This document shows positions 11,768-13,305 of a stretch of 13,305 nt of DNA, one piece after another. Position numbers and translations under genes: made by a program. Under the pieces are notes generated by a model. That model worked only from the letters and a program-made list of their open reading frames with translations, was not told where the DNA came from and searched no databases. Numbering within the stretch: position 1 is the first letter of the stretch; each line of letters opens with the position of its first letter. Source of the DNA: Dehalococcoidia bacterium (lineage in GTDB: Bacteria > Chloroflexota > Dehalococcoidia > UBA2979); assembly GCA_023228765.1 (NCBI GenBank), contig JALOAM010000084.1:1-13305 (forward strand), written 5' to 3'.

Positions 11768-12693
11768 TACGTCGCCGAATCCCCCGAGCGTCGAGTCCAG
11801 GCGGTGAGTGCCGACAGTGCCGTCAGCAGTCCGGTAAGGACTCCCAGCGCGGGGGCCATGCCTCCCAAACCTTGAGACGAATCCGTGAGGAATTCGGTTC
11901 CCGTGGGTGCCGTCTCCAGCTGGGCGGTCGGCATCTCCTCGCCGGGTCCGGTGGCCGCCGGCGCCGGAGGCATGTCCGCGCTGTTGGCCGCGCCTGCCCC
12001 CGCGCCATCGTCGGGCAGCCCGCCGCCTGCACCACCGCTTGCGGCGTCGTCACCGGTCGCGCCGTTCTCGCGTTCGGATGAGAAGCCGGCACTGGGTACC
12101 TCGGGTCCCGGGGTGGCCTCGGTCGCCTCGCCGGTCGCTCCGGCTGCGCCGGCCTCAGCCGATTCCTCGGTGGGCGCGGGCGCCATCAGCGTGCCGGCTG
12201 ACTCGCCACCGCCTGCCGGGGCGGCCTCGGACTGGGCGCGGAGGGTCTCCCCACCGAGGGCCGACCCGGGAGCGGTCTGGCCGCCGGACTGCGCTGCCGT
12301 GTCGAACGCGACGGTGCCCACGCTGGCCGTCGGGTTGTTCACCAGCGCGACGACGAAGAGCAGCGCCGCCACGGCGGCGGAGCCGCGCACGAACAGCTCG
12401 GTACGGCGGAACAGTGCGAAGGGGGTGCTCCGCTGGCCGGAGCCGGAGGCAGTCGCCGGGATCGCGAAGGAGCGAGGCGCGCGCAACTCGCCGAGGGCGC
12501 CCAGCGCGCCGCGCATCGAGCGCAGGTCCGCGAGCAGCGCCGCGGTCTCCTCGTCGCGCTCGACGAGCGACTCCACCGCCGCCATCTCGGCGTTGGTGAG
12601 CTCACCGTCGAGGTACGCCGAGACCTGCTCGAGCACGACGTCCTCGTGGGAGGGATCGGTCTCGGCCTCGGGGTTGCGTCGTCTCCAGAACAT
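11767..12693 (-). CDS. Anti-sigma-factor-like protein with two predicted membrane segments
   Basis: 308 residues. Residues 16-75 form the sigma-binding region: LEQVSAYLDGELTNAEMAAVESLVERDEE, then LADLRSMRGALGAL and APRSFAI, the layout of anti-sigma domains. The His-x3-Cys-x2-Cys zinc ligands are absent. A membrane helix spans about 101-119. Residues 120-278 are an Ala/Gly/Pro/Glu-rich low-complexity segment. A second hydrophobic segment, GMAPALGVLTGLLTALSALTAW (278-299), is followed by RRSGDSAT. That would put both ends in the cytoplasm with the long loop outside, an inferred topology. It would hold the neighbouring ECF sigma factor inactive until a signal triggers release. The ATG at 12693 is five bases past the sigma stop; a GTG at 12702 overlapping that stop (GTGA) is an equally plausible start adding three residues. 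Confidence 0.85.
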   Translation of the reverse strand: MFWRRRNPEAETDPSHEDVVLEQVSAYLDGELTNAEMAAVESLVERDEETAALLADLRSMRGALGALGELRAPRSFAIPATASGSGQRSTPFALFRRTELFVRGSAAVAALLFVVALVNNPTASVGTVAFDTAAQSGGQTAPGSALGGETLRAQSEAAPAGGGESAGTLMAPAPTEESAEAGAAGATGEATEATPGPEVPSAGFSSERENGATGDDAASGGAGGGLPDDGAGAGAANSADMPPAPAATGPGEEMPTAQLETAPTGTEFLTDSSQGLGGMAPALGVLTGLLTALSALTAWTRRSGDSAT

Positions 12694-12698
12694 CAGGT

Positions 12699-13305
12699 TC
12701 ACCGCCTGACTCCTAGACGATCCACGGCTTCTGAAAGTTCCCGTGATTGGAGGATCACCTCGCGCAGGCGGCCACGCGCGCGGCTGAGGCGAGACTTCAC
12801 GGTGCCGAGGGCGAGGCCCGTCGCCTCCGCGATCTCGCGGTAGTCCAGGCCGTGGATATCGGAGAGCACCACCACCTCGCGCCAGTCGTCCGGCAGCGTG
12901 AGGAGCGCCTGCTCCAGGGCGACACGCATCTCGCCCCGCTCGGCTTCGTCCTCCGGCGAGGGTTCGTCGCCGGGCGGATCCAGGTCCGGGCGGTCCGGGT
13001 CGTCGCGTGCTTCGTCCAGGCTGCGGGTCGGGCGGCGGGCACGGCGACGGAGCTCGTCGCGGGCCTGGTTTGCTGCGATCGTGAACACCCAGGACCGGAA
13101 CGAGCCGCCTCGGAAGGTGTCGATGCGCTGCCACGCCTTGACGAACGCCTCCTGTGTGGCATCCTCCGCGGCCTGCGAGGATCCGAGCATCCGGTAGGTG
13201 AGGCTGAACACCCCGTCCTGGAACCGCGCGACCAGGAGGTTGAACGCCTGCAACTCACCCGCACGTGCCCGCTCGACGAGGCCATCGAGGACGTCGTCGG
13301 GAGCC
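12699..13305 (-). CDS. ECF-family RNA polymerase sigma factor, 5' end outside window
   Basis: 201 residues are visible and the frame is open to the window edge. A TTG at 13253 could be taken as the start, but the residues before it (DGLVERARAGELQAFNLL) are the standard first helix of ECF factors, so the true start lies beyond 13305. Region 2: FQDGVFSLTYRMLG, AEDATQEAFVKAWQRIDTFRG and FRSWVFTIAANQARDELRRRAR, which bind core polymerase and the -10. A charged linker rich in Asp, Pro and Glu follows. Region 4: LTLPDDWREVVVLSDIHGLD, then YREIAEATGLALGTVKSRLS, the -35 helix-turn-helix. It directs transcription of a stress or envelope regulon, usually including its own operon. Its target promoter cannot be checked because its upstream region is missing. 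Confidence 0.94.
   Translation of the reverse strand, partial: APDDVLDGLVERARAGELQAFNLLVARFQDGVFSLTYRMLGSSQAAEDATQEAFVKAWQRIDTFRGGSFRSWVFTIAANQARDELRRRARRPTRSLDEARDDPDRPDLDPPGDEPSPEDEAERGEMRVALEQALLTLPDDWREVVVLSDIHGLDYREIAEATGLALGTVKSRLSRARGRLREVILQSRELSEAVDRLGVRR

Noticed and set aside
11767..13134. 455-codon version of the anti-sigma gene as a fusion with the sigma region
   Set aside because: The extra N-terminus is an out-of-frame reading of the sigma factor; two separate starts and stops are clear at 12693-12702.

Overview
This is GC-rich bacterial DNA in which every gene I can support lies on the minus strand, so transcription runs from high to low coordinates. The gene set points to a high-GC bacterium, perhaps Chloroflexota: a Mycobacterium-like dCTP deaminase, a RibBA fusion, a MerR/BldC-type regulator with a helical sensor-like domain, and a SIMPL-domain lipoprotein. 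Actinomycetota cannot be excluded. The taxonomy is inference; no rRNA or tRNA is present to anchor it.

Layout in transcription order. (1) 13305-10941: an ECF sigma factor (5' end outside the window), a membrane anti-sigma-like protein with two predicted membrane segments, and a SIMPL-domain lipoprotein, closed by two stacked hairpins. (2) 10687-8979: a multi-pass membrane HD-GYP protein (probable c-di-GMP phosphodiesterase) followed by a possible 50-residue membrane peptide whose start overlaps the HD-GYP stop. (3) 8898-4533: dcd, then a complete riboflavin operon ribD-ribE-ribBA-ribH. It covers every committed step from GTP and ribulose 5-phosphate to riboflavin except the unassigned phosphatase step. 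(4) 4471-2737: an unknown single-pass membrane protein and DNA polymerase IV (dinB). (5) 2625-1116: a MerR-like regulator and a HAD hydrolase. (6) 1105-732: a block of repeats. (7) 645-1: the N-terminal half of the beta sliding clamp (dnaN), cut by the window edge.

Most of the window is housekeeping, and I see no convincing new multi-gene defence or biosynthetic system. The points that deserve a second look are these. Two metal-site substitutions occur in neighbouring riboflavin enzymes: first zinc Cys to His in RibD, and the metal-binding His to Gln in the RibB half of RibBA. RibBA carries a histone-like Lys/Ala/Thr tail at its N-terminus. A 159-bp tandem repeat contains a palindromic element, with a flipped copy and a distant relative nearby. 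Stem-loops sit directly behind the stop codons of many genes. Inverted repeats lie in the leader of the MerR-like regulator. The anti-sigma factor lacks zinc ligands and has a second predicted membrane segment.

No FMN riboswitch was found ahead of the riboflavin genes.
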